Below, in pieces: positions 1 through 10,530 of a DNA stretch of 64,000 bases. The notes under the pieces are model-generated. The model saw only the letters and a list, made by a program, of their open reading frames with translations. It ran no database searches and was not told where the DNA came from. The position numbers and the translations under genes are program-made. Each line of letters opens with the position of its first letter. Position 1 is the stretch's first letter. Origin of the DNA: Spodoptera frugiperda (lineage: Eukaryota; Arthropoda; Insecta; Lepidoptera; Noctuidae); the NCBI RefSeq assembly GCF_023101765.2, contig NC_064230.1, forward strand, positions 1,612,001-1,676,000. Reading direction: 5' to 3'.

Positions 1-557
1 GGTGGTTTTTAGTCAGTAAGAGTCTGACACTCCCTCTCGCCTCACCCAAGGCGGGAGAACTCATTGGAATGATTGTCCCCTCTCAAAAAATAGATGGTTA
101 AAAAATGATATGTGCATTTCTATATACCCCTTGTCGGAATTACATATGCATAAAACTAAGCAACGGATTTTGTTTCTGTTGTTTTTAATAGATAGAGTGA
201 TTCAAGATAGGTTTATATGTATAATACATGCATACATGCATAATATATCACCATAGTAAAATATATATATCGCACCCCTAGATGAAGACCCCGGTAACTC
301 AAAAAGTGCTCGTTTTGACTTAATGGCATTTCCAAATCCTCGTATTGAGTACCTACACGGACATATATCTTACGTAACAATGGGTCGTGGCACCATCTGT
401 GGAAAAAATGGCGCTTAATAGTTAGATTCTTTGATATCTTTTCTTAATGTATAAATCATAAGTTTTCCTTTATTTCTGAAAAAACAGTTTGTTTGAAATA
501 TCGGAGTCTTCTTCTAGGGAAATAATATATTAACTTCCTTTTACTGTTTATACTCAC
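1..557. repeat. Repeats left of the zinc-finger exon (REP-C, REP-N), otherwise empty
   Basis: Positions 1-95 are the end of a plus-oriented REP-C copy. Positions 110-265 are a REP-N copy. From about 270 to 557 I see AT-rich sequence with no coding signal; it belongs to the next intron of the minus-strand gene. Confidence 0.6.
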
Positions 558-761
558 TTAGGATTAGTAAACCCGACAGTATGCGACCTCTGGTGGTTGC
601 TGTTGGCCTGCGGAGTCTTGTTATTCTGTCCACAGACTGCGCACTGGTACAGCCGGGGCGGAGACGCTGATCGCTTGGGGGGCGGGGTGCTCTTGGCGGA
701 CTTGCCTGGTTTCGAAGACTTCGGAGACGATTTCGGGGGTGATGCCGGCTTTATAGCTATT
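558..761 (-). CDS. ZAD zinc-finger gene, coding exon 7, with C2H2 finger
   Basis: 204 bases with a cttccag acceptor and a gtgagt donor. A Ser/Pro/Lys-rich run (PPKSSPKSSKPGKSAKS) leads into LYQCAVCGQ and then NSNHQRSH, a finger with C-X2-C-X12-H-X3-H spacing. Two bases remain at the donor, so the gene continues left of 558. Confidence 0.78.
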
Positions 762-3700
762 CTGGAAGTAATAGATTGTTGAGTAACACATCAACAGCCT
801 ATAGCCAATGAGCCTTTAGTCATTGGGTAGTATCCTCGGTCAAAAATTAATTATTACAACTTTTCAATACAATAAAATATACAAAAATAATCACACTCTC
901 ATTCATAAATTTGATGAACTACTTAATTTTCGATTTTTTCTAGCTAAATTTCTAGAAATAAGTTTGAGAGAGTATTCCATACAAAGTTCATAGAAAATAT
1001 CGTTTTTGACGTTTCGAAAAAAGTATTGAATTTGACTAGTAGGAAACTAGCGTATTGCTGACTAAAGGCTCACAGGGGGAAGAAGATTTTGAAGAAATTG
1101 AAATTATATACATCGTTTTTTTTCTTTAAAACGTTGTCCCACATTTGGATTTTCTCCTGTGTCGTGGGTGCGTTTACAAACATACAAGTTCACATGCACA
1201 TGACACCCAGACCCGAAACAACTATTTGTGGATCACAAAAAGAGTTGCTCCGTGCGGGAATCGAACCCGCTACCCGTTGCGCGGCAGCCAGTTGCCCAGC
1301 CACCGCACCAACCGTGCAGTCGTTTTAAATCAGGCGTTTGACGAAAACATAAACACACATGATATTTTATTAAGCCCCCTGTCACAAGTGCTAGCTTGAT
1401 ATAGCTGATGTTTCGTGATATTTTGTTTAACACATTAAACGCCACGGGGTCACCGATGACTGACGTTAGCGGAGGATTTGCCTTCAACAATTTTCTGTTG
1501 GCAGTCAAAGACTTAAACACCCTCTTTTTACATCTCACGAGAATAATGTACGTTTCTTACGGCGCATTCCAATAACCTACCGATCGGTAGATTTGCCTAC
1601 CAGAGGTAGAATTTTGACACATTTTGTATGGAGCTTATGTCAAAATTCTACCGCTGGTAGGCAAATCTACCGATACGTAGGTTATTGGAATTGGCCGTTA
1701 GGCAGTAATGGATAACTAATTGATTGACTGACAGACTGACAGTGATACATACTTGACTTTTTTGACCTTAGTGTCCAACTTGACCGGCTCCCGGTCCCTG
1801 GACCTCTTCAGGCGAGGAGTCAGCAGCGAATCGTCATCCTGTGAACAATATCAACATTATATTAAAAGAATTATACAAGCAGAGTTGAAAACAGGCTAGT
1901 TTCCTACTTAGTCAAATTCAATACCTTTTTTAAAACTTCAAACTGATGTTTTGTATTAATTTTGTATTAGATACACATTTATTTACGAGGTCATCATATT
2001 TTTACGACAAAAAGCAAACTTATTTCTAGAAAATTAGCTGGAAAAATTCACAACAACAAAAATTGAGTCTTAGCTTAACTGAGTCCGTTTCTACCAGTGC
2101 TGAGCTTTGTTACCAATGACTATGATTGGTGGAAGCTAAACCTATACACAGCAACGTAGCATAGCACATCGCTGGTGGCCTTGCGCTTAACAGTTAAATT
2201 ATTTAAAGTTTTAACTTATTTATAAGTTAAACTAACTAACTATGTATTAATATTATGACATACATACCTCAGATTCCCTCTTTAGAATAGACTTGGGTGT
2301 CACTTTGGGTGATTTAGATTTTGACTCCTGCAACAAAAAATCATGTTTTAATTCATACAAATATATTTTTAAACAATTTTACTTATCTAGACCAGTTTGT
2401 TTGTTTGTTTGGGTCAAAAGACAATGGGTAATGTTAGGCCCACCTCTCAATAGGAATAAAATTCATGTGTGGGAGAGCCATGCTTCGACACTGCTGGGCC
2501 GGCTCGACCGGAGTGATACCACGGCCTCACAGAAAACCGACGTGAAACAACGCTTGCGTGGTGTTTCGTTGTGTAAGTGAGGTTACCGGAGACCGAATTA
2601 CCTCCTTCCCAATCTTCCCAATCCCCCATTCCCCAACAACTTTTAAACCCCCTCAAAAGGCCGGCAACGCACTTGTAACGCCTCTGGTGTTTCAAGTGCT
2701 CATGGGCGGCGGCGATTGCTTACCATTACACCACCTTATTTTTGTCCCCCAGATCAATGGACGAGCCGCCTGGCTTCGGGGGTAGGCTCGGACCAGCCGA
2801 ACATTGATAAACTGGAGTGAAGTAACGGTTGCTTACCATCAGATGATCCGTCAGCTCGTTTACCGGCTTATACCATAAAAAATAATTACCTTGGATCGGT
2901 TTAAAGATCCATTATCCTCTTTAGAGTTCTGCCGCTGCCTGGTGGACCGCGGCGGCGTGGGAGCACGGCGCGTGAACCGAGTGTTGCGCGTGTCTGGTAT
3001 CGTGTGCTCCAGCTGAAGAGGAAAGAATAAGTTGTCGATCAATTCACTACATAGTATAAAACTAAGTCACTTTCTCTGTCCCTTTTTTAGGGTTCCGTAG
3101 CCAAATGGCAAAAAACGGAACCCTTATAGATTCGTCATGTCTGTCTGTCTGTCCGTCTGTCCGTCCGTCCGTATGTCACAGCCATTTATTTCCGAAACTG
3201 TTGGGTTTACATAGTTGAAACTTTGTAGGATGATGTATTTCAGTAACCACTATTGGAATTTTGAATAAAAATTTATAAATTTAAAAATTAAATTAAAAAA
3301 AAATTTTTTTCAGCTAACATATACGTGATGGCTGTCTATAGATAGGTCTTTAAGAAAGACATTAAGGTTCCTAAAACCACTTTCCGTCAAAATCAAAAAA
3401 TTTGTGTCCCCCCCCCTCTAACTTTTAAAATAAGAGAGTGAGAAATAAAAAAAAAATATATGTAAATTTCAATGGAAACTATCAACGAAAATTGGTTTGA
3501 ACGAGATATCATTATTAGTTTTTAAGAAATAAAACATTTTCAAAAACCGCATATATAACTTTGTCGTTCATACAAATACTATGTAAAACCAAGTTATTTT
3601 ACAACTTTTATATTATGTCATCTACTTGCTGTTACGGAACCCTTCATGGGCGAGTCCGACTCGCACTTGGTCGGTTTTTTTTTAAGGGTGGAAAATCATC

Positions 3701-6700
3701 CAATGTCTTCTCCCGCCTTGGGCGAAACGAGAGGGAGAGTCAGACTCTAACTGACTAAAAACCACCCCATTCCTATTCCTGCTTTTCTAGCCGGAGCCCC
3801 GGTAAACCCGCTCTGTCCCTTAATATGCTTAAATCTTTAAATCTACGCAACTCATTTTTGATGCGGATTTTTTTAATAGAGAGAGTGGGTATAATACATG
3901 CATAATATATCACCATTGTACCCATGCGAAGCTGGGGCGGGTAGATGGTCTATGTATAAATGAAATTGTAAAAAAACACTTTCTATTAAAAGAGTTACAA
4001 TGGCGTTTCCTGCTCGTTTTTCGCCATTCCTGCCAAATTAAGAATGCTTTTCCACCAGATAAGTGCTATGCTACGTTGCTGTGGATGCGTTTGGCTTCAA
4101 CCAATCATATTCATTGGTGCACATGCACATAGCTTAGCACTGGTGGAAACGGACTCAGCTAAGCTATGTTTTTATATGGAGATGCATGCTATGGATGTGT
4201 GCTTCGCTCAGGTATGGTGGTGGCTTAGTATGAGTACTATCTCAGTGGTAAGCGATGTGTCCATATTAAACAATCTATACTAATATTATAAAGCTGAAGA
4301 GTTTGTTTGATTGTTTGTTTGTTTGAACGCGCTAATCTCCGGAACTGCTGGACCGATTTGAATAATTCTTTTTGTGTTGAATAGCGCATTTATCGAGGAA
4401 GGCTATAGGCTATAAAACATCACGCTATAACCAATAGGAGCCAAGCAGAGCGGGTGAAACCGCGCGGAAGTAGCTAGTGTATAATACATGTATAATATAT
4501 CACCATGGTTGTCGGACATGGCCTCTAATATGTTTATTTATTTTCCAATACACACCTTGACTTTCAACTCAGGCTCCCTCCTGACCTTAACTTTGGTCGT
4601 CTTCTTCTGCTTGGACAGTGGCTCTCCATCATCAGAGTCATCGTTCACGTATACCGGCTCCGTCAGACCCAGGATACATTCACCGGCGTCAGGCTGCAAG
4701 TGGAATAGGAACGGATTAGTGGTCTGCACTATTGGTGAGGTGGCTGGGCAACTGGTTGGCGTGCAACATGTACCGGGTTCCATTCCCACACAGAGTAACT
4801 CTTTGTGATCCACAAATTGTTATTTCGGGTTTGGGTGTCATGTGCATGTGAACTTGTATGTTTGTAAATGCACCTAAGATACAGAAGAAAATCCTAGTCC
4901 GCACACTACACACGTGTTTTAAAAAAACACCTAGTCACAACCTCCCAAAACCGCTGGAACTCCTGTTCACCAGTACCTACTTCCAAATTGTTATTAACTA
5001 AAAATCATGGTTTACTCACACATACATTAATGAAGAATTAAAGCTCTACTAGTTTCCTCATGAGACTCTTCATCATGAGCAGCGTGCGTTAATTTAGTAT
5101 GTCTCACTATAGATATTATCTATACTAATATTATAAAGCTGAAGAGTTTGTTTGTTTGATTGTTTGTTTGTTTGTTTGAACGCGCTAATCTCCAGAACTA
5201 CTGGTCCGATTTGAATAATTCTTTTTGTGTTGGGTAGTGCATTTATCGAGGAAGGCTATAGGCTATAAAACATCACGCTATGACCGATAGAAGCCAAGCA
5301 GAGCGGGTGAAACCGCGCGGAAGTAGCTAGTTATAAAAATATAACCCAGTAATACTCACAGCTCCTTTCGGCATGGATTGTGGAGGTAGACCGAGTCTCA
5401 ACCTCGTCCGTTTGTTGGTCTGCCGACACATCTCCAAGAATTCGTAGAAGTCATTCACTTTATCCACACACAGCTCACATATTAGAGGTGGCATCTTATC
5501 GTCTTGGTGTACCTGTAATTTATTAAATTTATTTATTTATTTGTAGACAGACCGACGTGAAACAACGCTTGCATTGTGTTTGGTGTGTGAATGAGGTTAC
5601 CGGAGGCCCAATTCCCCCTTCCCAATCTTCCCCTTCCCCATTCCCGAACAACAACCCTTAAATTCCTAACTCCCAAAAAACCGGTAACGCACTTGTAAAG
5701 CCTCTGGTGTTTCAAGTTTCCATGGGCGGCGGCATTGCTTACCATCAGGTAATTCGTCTACTCGATTACTGTGTTACATACGTTTACTACGTTACTGCTA
5801 TGTTTCAAAAAAAAAGACAGGCAGGCAGTTTAAACAACTGATAACGCCCGCATCCAGTTAATTTTCCCAACTTCATTTCTTGCAGTTGTCCAAATTAATT
5901 TATTTATTTTCAGCCATGGTTGTCCCACTGCAGGGCAAAGGCCTCCCTACCATCCTTCCATTCGTCTCTATGCAGGGCTTTCTGTGGCCAAACCTTTTCA
6001 TAGGCACCAAGTTCATAGTTGACCAAATATTATTAATTTATTTAAACACAAGATATGAATCATGTCATCGGTAGAGGACTCCCTAGACGGGCATATAGAG
6101 ATTAGATTGGCGATATATTAAAGAAGGGTCAAATTAAAAGTATCCATAACCAATGAGCATGCATGATAAGACTGATGACTATTTATTAAAGAGTTAAATT
6201 AAAAGATTCCTTAACCAACTGATGATTGTTGATGAAACGAAAGAGGTATGTAAGATTTGTAGCAATTAGTGTTCCATTGTCTCTGCTTACTCCCATGCCA
6301 ATGGGAGACTGGCGTGAGGTTATGTATGTATGGAAAACTCTTAACTGTACAATTCAATTGAAGAATGTGGTATAATGTGACAAAAAAAATTATGGAAAGA
6401 TTCTAATAATTTCGAGCTATAGTAATCAAAAATATATTTTCAAAATTGTTGAATTGTAATGTAATTTCAGACTATATGTCATTATTAAGTGTTTTAAAAT
6501 GTATGTGACTTGTATTTGAACTAAAATAGAGCTTGTAATAATCAAATATTCTTTCTATTTAATAAAATCTTGTCTTATTTGAACATCACCTAACCTAAAT
6601 ACGAATTACATAGATATATGCTAAGAAATTGATAGTTTATTGCAATTATATAGGAACTAAGTTCTTTCTAAATATAGTTTTAACATGTTTCTATGATTTC

Positions 6701-7073
6701 ACAGCCAATGAATTAGTTTTAATTCAATATAATATTTTATCACTTTCACCTTGTTTGACAACAAACAAAACAATTTTTGAAGTCTATTTTCATGCATATT
6801 TTAAAGTAAAGAAGTATGAAATATGGTCTGACATGGTAGGTAACGAGTTCAAATTGATATTTAATCGTGTAAAACAGTGTTAATTACCTCAATTTGCACA
6901 CATTCCCGGACTTTTTGCCGAAGCTCTATTTCACTGTCACCTAGATCAATTACATTTTGTATTATAGGCATTTTATAGCCAGCACCGGCTCCACACAAAC
7001 GACATGCTCTATATATCTCGTAAATAGTCTGTTTATCCTTTGTGGAATTCAATTGGCGATCCATTTTCGACAT
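558..7073 (-). CDS. ZAD-type C2H2 zinc-finger protein, 5' complete, 3' end outside the window
   Basis: Seven minus-strand coding exons join in phase: 6888-7073, 5360-5512, 4556-4693, 2890-3012, 2268-2327, 1753-1838 and 558-761, about 317 residues so far. Residues 24-27 (CRLC) and 74-77 (CELC) are the two cysteine pairs of a zinc-finger associated domain (ZAD), the insect-specific N-terminal dimerisation module of nuclear DNA-binding proteins. A long basic Ser/Pro/Lys-rich linker follows. At residues 289-309 there is a finger with C-X2-C-X12-H-X3-H spacing. The protein is therefore probably a nuclear DNA-binding regulator; its target is unknown. The open phase at 558 (two bases left over, then a gtgagt donor) shows that more exons lie to the left. 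It is head to head with Nup98-96. I do not recognise an orthologue by name. Confidence 0.85.
820..1065 (-). repeat. MITE-H copy (reverse orientation)
   Basis: Matches, reversed, the elements at 18380-18650 and 46510-46735. They share the stretch around gagagtgtgattatttttgt and a tagtttcctac end. There are no ORFs. Confidence 0.65.
1125..1328 (-). repeat. SINE-A copy (reverse)
   Basis: A tRNA-derived SINE read backwards. The head carries the B-box-like ggttcgattcc and an A-box-like stretch, and the 3' part (aggattttctcctgtgtcgt) recurs in about ten places in the window. Confidence 0.8.
1420..1704. repeat. Short dispersed repeat and palindromic MITE
   Basis: Positions 1425-1530 match a dispersed repeat seen also near 23380, 32640 and 50170 (gaaaactgttgaaggcaaat). 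Positions 1558-1704 form a near-perfect inverted repeat whose arms begin ccaataacctaccgat and end taccgatacgtaggttattgg, a foldback MITE. Confidence 0.65.
1753..1838 (-). CDS. ZAD zinc-finger gene, coding exon 6
   Basis: 86 bases with a tgttcacag acceptor and a gtatgt donor, entering in phase 0 and leaving two bases over. The product (DDDSLLTPRLKRSRDREP and on) continues the charged linker. Confidence 0.68.
1880..2200. repeat. Partial MITE-H and partial MITE-F
   Basis: 1880-2060 resembles MITE-H (tagtttcctac, actagtcaaattcaatac). 2070-2195 carries the inner part of MITE-F (ccaatgactatgattggtgg and gcaacgtagcatagcacat). Both are truncated. Confidence 0.55.
2268..2327 (-). CDS. ZAD zinc-finger gene, coding exon 5
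   Basis: 20 codons, phase 0, with a tttgttgcag acceptor and a gtatgt donor. It encodes a Lys/Ser-rich linker (ESKSKSPKVTPKSILKRESE). It is supported mainly by phase and splice sites. Confidence 0.65.
2465..2880 (+). repeat. REP-D copy interrupted by an exon-like fragment
   Basis: A long dispersed repeat starting gtgtgggagagccatgcttc and ending near gctcgtttaccggcttat. Its 3' part is interrupted after ttgcttaccat by about 80 bp that resemble Nup98-96 exon c16, after which ttgcttaccat repeats and the element resumes. Confidence 0.75.
2738..2820 (+). pseudogene. Copy of Nup98-96 exon c16 with its splice acceptor, inside a repeat
   Basis: The pyrimidine tract, the AG and the exon start (tcccccagatcaatggac, then gagccgcc) match the sequence at 31013-31041. 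The later block ggctcggaccagccgaac matches 31070-31087 with one difference. The middle of the exon is shortened. The reading frame is broken, and the fragment lies in an intron of the zinc-finger gene on the opposite strand. It was probably carried there as DNA, because intronic bases are included. Confidence 0.7.
2890..3012 (-). CDS. ZAD zinc-finger gene, coding exon 4
   Basis: 41 codons, phase 0 at both ends, with a tcctcttcag acceptor and a gtaatt donor. The product is rich in Arg, Thr and Pro (RRAPTPPRSTRQRQNS), a basic linker with no recognisable fold. Confidence 0.72.
3040..4270. repeat. Cluster of REP-N, REP-M, REP-C and MITE-F
   Basis: 3085-3680 is a REP-M element opening gggttccgtagccaaatggc and closing with ggaacccttcatgggcgagt and a T run. 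It contains a short ctgtctgtccgt microsatellite. 3690-3810 is reversed REP-C, 3815-3960 REP-N, and 4030-4260 a MITE-F piece. Confidence 0.7.
4275..4485 (+). repeat. REP-E copy
   Basis: Begins tatactaatattataaagc and ends accgcgcggaagtagctagt. It matches the copies at 5115-5335 and 14465-14675. It resembles the 3' tail of an RTE-class LINE or a derived non-autonomous element; no ORF. Confidence 0.7.
4556..4693 (-). CDS. ZAD zinc-finger gene, coding exon 3
   Basis: 46 codons, phase 0 at both ends, with a cttgcag acceptor and a gtgtgt donor. It encodes an acidic stretch (NDDSDDGE) followed by a basic one (KQKKTTKVKVRREP), in line with a disordered linker after the ZAD. Confidence 0.75.
4715..4925 (+). 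repeat. SINE-A copy
   Basis: A tRNA-like head with A-box and B-box-like stretches, then the shared 3' body ending gaaaatcctagt. The following 190 bp up to about 5110 hold nothing I recognise. Confidence 0.75.
5115..5335 (+). repeat. REP-E copy
   Basis: Near-identical to 4275-4485, with a longer tttgtttg microsatellite near its start. Confidence 0.72.
5360..5512 (-). CDS. ZAD zinc-finger gene, coding exon 2
   Basis: 51 codons between an aattacag acceptor and a gtgagt donor, phase 0 at both ends. It encodes the second half of the ZAD, including CELCVDKVNDFYEFLEMC, the typical cysteine pair followed by an amphipathic helix. Confidence 0.87.
5535..6340 (+). repeat. REP-D copy and LINE-like tails
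   Basis: 5535-5770 is a 5'-truncated REP-D. 5905-5985 (cccactgcagggcaaaggcc) and 6040-6340 (gcatgcatgataagactgat and ggcgtgaggttatgtatgta) match dispersed LINE-tail-like repeats, also found at 17925, 24985 and 50280. From 6340 to 6887 the intron is AT-rich with nothing recognisable. Confidence 0.6.
6888..7073 (-). CDS. ZAD zinc-finger gene, coding exon 1
   Basis: Starts at ATG 7073 (a second in-frame ATG is at 7064) and encodes 62 residues ending VRECVQIE, followed by a gtaatt donor, phase 0. It holds the first ZAD cysteine pair in the context YRACRLCGAG. Either ATG could be used; the context does not decide. Confidence 0.85.
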
Positions 7074-7658
7074 TTTTGCATCTCAAAGAAAATCACAAGC
7101 TATGACGACGATTGCCGCTTTTCCGCCATTAGAAATGATACCACAGTGAAAATATGAGATTGTAAGAAAATCAATGGAAAAAATAAAAAATCATTGTCCT
7201 TGGATAATCGACTAAGAGAAGCAATTAAATGAAACTAATAAAATGTTATTCTGGACTAGAAAAAATTTCAACATTAACTATATACAGTAGACAGAACTAT
7301 TTTCCTTGTAATAAGCGAATAAGAAACATAAGTAATCATCTCAAGTAACTTAAAACATGGGAAGGCACTCCTCATGTTATAATAAAATAAGTCAACTTTA
7401 TCTTTGCAATTTATGTGCAAATATCCTTGAGATTGACAAAGCCCAAAATTTTTGGTGAGATATTTTTTTAGTTTTCTCTACCATTATTAGGAAATAAACT
7501 TTCAAAATCGACTAAGTCTCTAATAGCATCACTAGATAAAAGTCTACTATTGTCTCTGACTTGACCTTCTAAAATTCTATTATCTGTGGATTGTCAATGT
7601 GCGAGTGCCTTTGCATGGTGTTTATCCTTTGAATTTTGCTGAAAAGTGCTAAAATATC
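7074..7658. promoter_or_regulatory. Probable shared promoter region between the two head-to-head genes
   Basis: About 585 bp separate the zinc-finger start codon (minus) from the proposed Nup98-96 start site (plus). The stretch is AT-rich and free of the repeats that fill the rest of the window. A TCAGT initiator-like motif at 7657-7661 would place the Nup98-96 start near 7659. No TATA box is obvious. The inference rests on gene layout. Confidence 0.5.
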
Positions 7659-7731
7659 AGTGTTTTTGTGATAAAACGCTAAGAAAGTGTCGGCGCGAGC
7701 CGAATATAAGTTCTTTAGTGCGTTGTTTCAT
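7659..7731 (+). other. Nup98-96: Candidate non-coding exon 1 of Nup98-96
   Basis: A short GC-richer stretch (gtcggcgcgagccg) ends at a strong GTAAGT donor at 7732, about 6.1 kb upstream of the acceptor of the exon that holds the start codon. The 5' end is placed at an initiator-like motif and is a guess. It has no ORF of its own. Confidence 0.5.
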
Positions 7732-8400
7732 GTAAGTATTCTTTTATTCACGTAAAAACTTGGTCTGTTTGTATAAACCTGGCAATTTAAATGTGTAACC
7801 GCTTTCTTGAGACACGCATTTTTTCTAAGCTCGATTACTATAATTTCACTAGTTTACAATGATTTTATGCATATTATCAGCAATATATTGAACTTATAAT
7901 CTTTCTAACGACCTAATTAATATTCATAACCTCACACGTGAGGTTTAAAGCGGCATTTTTCGCAAATATCGTTAAAAACTGCAATCACCTCCGCTAAGTT
8001 AAATTTAGTCGTATTATACGTCAAAATTTTAGTGTATAATGCAAAATTCTTGTTTTATTTTTACCATTTATTATTAAAAATAAAAAAGAAACACAATAAA
8101 GTGAAAAATTAAGTGTTTTATAACCCAAACCGACATACATACAATTTTAAATAATAATATAGGACTTCAGAAAAAGTTAGTGGTTCATTTCTCTTTTAAA
8201 ATTTAGGTTATATATACACAATTACGATTTTACTGGCCTTGTATGTAACTCTAGTAGTTTATAGTTCCCTATTTTCACTAAAATATTCCTACAGAGTGAA
8301 ATATTTTTTCAAGTAGTCATAAAACATGTAAATGTATGCTTTACAATAACTTTTATTATTGTTAGTCTACCCTAATATAAACTTTAATAATAATATGTAG
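7732..8400 (+). other. AT-rich start of intron 1, nothing recognised
   Basis: No repeat family, ORF or RNA gene is recognisable in this stretch. Confidence 0.5.
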
Positions 8401-9230
8401 TACTCATGACACACCTTTTATCCCCGAAAGGGTAGGTAGAGGTGCACATTACTGCATGTAATACTGCTATACAATGTACACCCACTTTTCACCATTTGTG
8501 TTATAAGTCCCATGTAATAGGGGGTGAGCCTATTGTCATATACTGGGCACATTCCAGGCTCCATGCTACCACTGAGAAATTATCGAAAAAGTCTAGCAAT
8601 ACTATGCCCGACCTGGGAATCGAACCCGAGACCTCTTGTCTGGCACTCGCACTTGCAACCACTCAACCAATGAGGCAGTCTCGGATACTAATATGTAGTA
8701 CTGCTCTCTTTTTTTCTTCTCCCTGCCTTGGATGAGGCGAGAGAGAGTGTCAGACTCTTACTGACTAAAAACCACCCCGTTTCTACTCCTGCTTTTCGAG
8801 CCGGAGACCCAGTAACTTGCTAGGTAGTCCGCTGCTCCAGTTTAAATTTATAACTACTCTAATGGCCAATTTCAATAACCTATCTAGTTAATACCTTATT
8901 TCGTTCTCTTTAAAAATCGTTGCCCCACATTAGGATTTTCTCCTGTGTCGTGTGTGCGTTTACAAACATACAAGTTCACATACACATGACACCCAGGCCC
9001 GAAACAACAATTTGTTGATCACACAAAGAGTTGCTCCATGCGGGAATCCAACCCGCTACACGTTGCACGGCAGCCAGTTGTCCAGCCACTGCACCAACCG
9101 TGCAGTCAAGACTTATAATTTCTAATTACGAGTTTGAAATCGCCAATCCGCATTGAGCAAGTGTGGTGATTAATGCTCAAACCTTCTCCGTGTGAGAAGA
9201 GGTCTTTAGTCAGCAGTAGCCAATAGGGTA
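8400..9230 (-). repeat. SINE-B, REP-C and SINE-A copies in reverse, plus a LINE-like fragment
   Basis: 8400-8690 is a reversed SINE-B with a clear tRNA-like head near 8610-8680. 8705-8850 is reversed REP-C. 8915-9115 is reversed SINE-A. 9120-9230 repeats a segment found also near 34310 and 62420 (tttgagcattaatcgcca on the other strand). The interval 9240-9940 is AT-rich with no clear element. Confidence 0.7.
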
Positions 9231-9944
9231 CATTATTGCTATTAAATTCATTGTTTGTTTTATATGAATGTCAAAAAATTACCCTTGAGTCATGTATGAC
9301 ATAGCCATTTTTGAAGTCATAATCCTTATACTAAAGCTATTACAGTGCATTTTGCATTAAATCATTGTGTGTTCTAATTAAAAAATAATGTCAATTTAAA
9401 AATAATTCATCTTTAAATCATTTCGAGGTCATTGACCTATACTCATTGAAGTTTGGTCTTTATTCCTTAACTAATAAAGTACATTTTATATTAAATCATT
9501 ACATATTCCAAAATCAATTTGAAATATTCCTTGCACCATTCAAGCAAGTATCAACTCTACTCTCTCTTTTATCTACAAAGGAAACTAAGTCTTATTTCTT
9601 TGCAACTAAGGTTGGTTTTCATTTACATGTTATTTTTCCTTGAACAGTATATAAGTCGCGTCGTATTAATTCATGCAATTAGACGATATCTCACCTTTGT
9701 GTGAACAACACGCCTTGTATCACAAAAGGGGTAGGCAGAGGTGTACATATACAATGTAACATCCACTTTTCCTTGCAGTTATGTTATGAAGTCTATCTAG
9801 TTGGTACTATAAGTATGTCGTAGAATACTACTGCTTAGAACAATATTGTTTACAATAATTATCTACATGGATAACTAAGTCTTATTGGTCTTACCAGCTA
9901 TGGTTAGTTTTCATAGCATGTAATTGTTCCTTGGTAGCCAATCA

Positions 9945-10105
9945 TAATCGGGCGTTGGGGATCGCGCGACGATCTTTCCGGCCTCCGTAAGTGTGGGTCT
10001 GCGGACGGCGAGCAAAGGTAGCTCGCTGCCCGACCAGAACCAGACCCGTGCGTATAATACTCAAAGAGCCATCAGATCACCACAGATGAGGCCCAGTAGG
10101 GCTAG
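9945..10105 (+). repeat. REP-W copy
   Basis: Matches 22600-22740 and 50710-50870. Shared core gggtctgcggacggcgagca, ending near cccagtagggct. Confidence 0.6.
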
Positions 10106-10233
10106 ATGCTCGAAACGGGATATTTACCATGTTTTTCTAACCATAGCTAGTTATTGTAAAGTTCATCCGTGATCATGGCGCTTGCAAGCAGTGCCGAAAT
10201 GAACGAAAAAAAAATGGTACTTGCTTCGGCAGT

Positions 10234-10267
<34 letters not shown>

Positions 10268-10530
10268 CTAGCATGGCCCCTGCGCAAGGATGACACGCAA
10301 ATCGTGAAGCGTTCCACATTTTTACCATATTGATAAGATTTATTGTAAAAAAAAAATGTATGACAAGGGCACGGACCAAGAGTCCGTGGAGAACAACTGT
10401 AAATAAACTTATAAAAAAAAACAGTGCCGAAATATCGGAAACTCATAGACATAAATAAACATGGTAAATATCCCGTCTCAAGTTCTAATGCTAGTGTTAG
10501 TGACCATGTCAGTTCAAAAAACTTATATGT
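10105..10530. repeat. MITE-G copy split by a U6-containing insertion
   Basis: Arms read aacgggatatttaccatg on the left and catggtaaatatcccgtct on the right, as at 17505-17700 and 51390-51550. The insertion between them (10201-10421) is flanked by the 12-bp direct repeat cagtgccgaaat at 10189-10200 and 10422-10433. Confidence 0.75.
10217..10323 (+). pseudogene. U6 snRNA retropseudogene, fused to an unrelated 3' tail
   Basis: 107 bases closely match the spliceosomal U6 snRNA, including the 5' stem, the catalytic core ACAGAGA, AGC and the 3' part up to gcgttccacattttt. Two small differences are visible: an extra base after agaagat and a missing T in gcaaatcgtg. No snRNA promoter elements lie upstream, because the flank is MITE-G sequence. 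It is followed by about 98 bp of other sequence ending in an A-rich tail and a target-site duplication, so it came by retrotransposition. Confidence 0.85.

Noticed and set aside
1145..1538. Overlapping ORFs of about 80-100 codons around a tRNA-like segment
   Set aside because: They lie in a reversed SINE-A copy. The same peptide scraps recur wherever this SINE occurs.
10147..10452. A 101-codon ORF on the minus strand
   Set aside because: It runs through the U6 retrocopy and MITE-G in reverse and has no protein-like composition or splice context.
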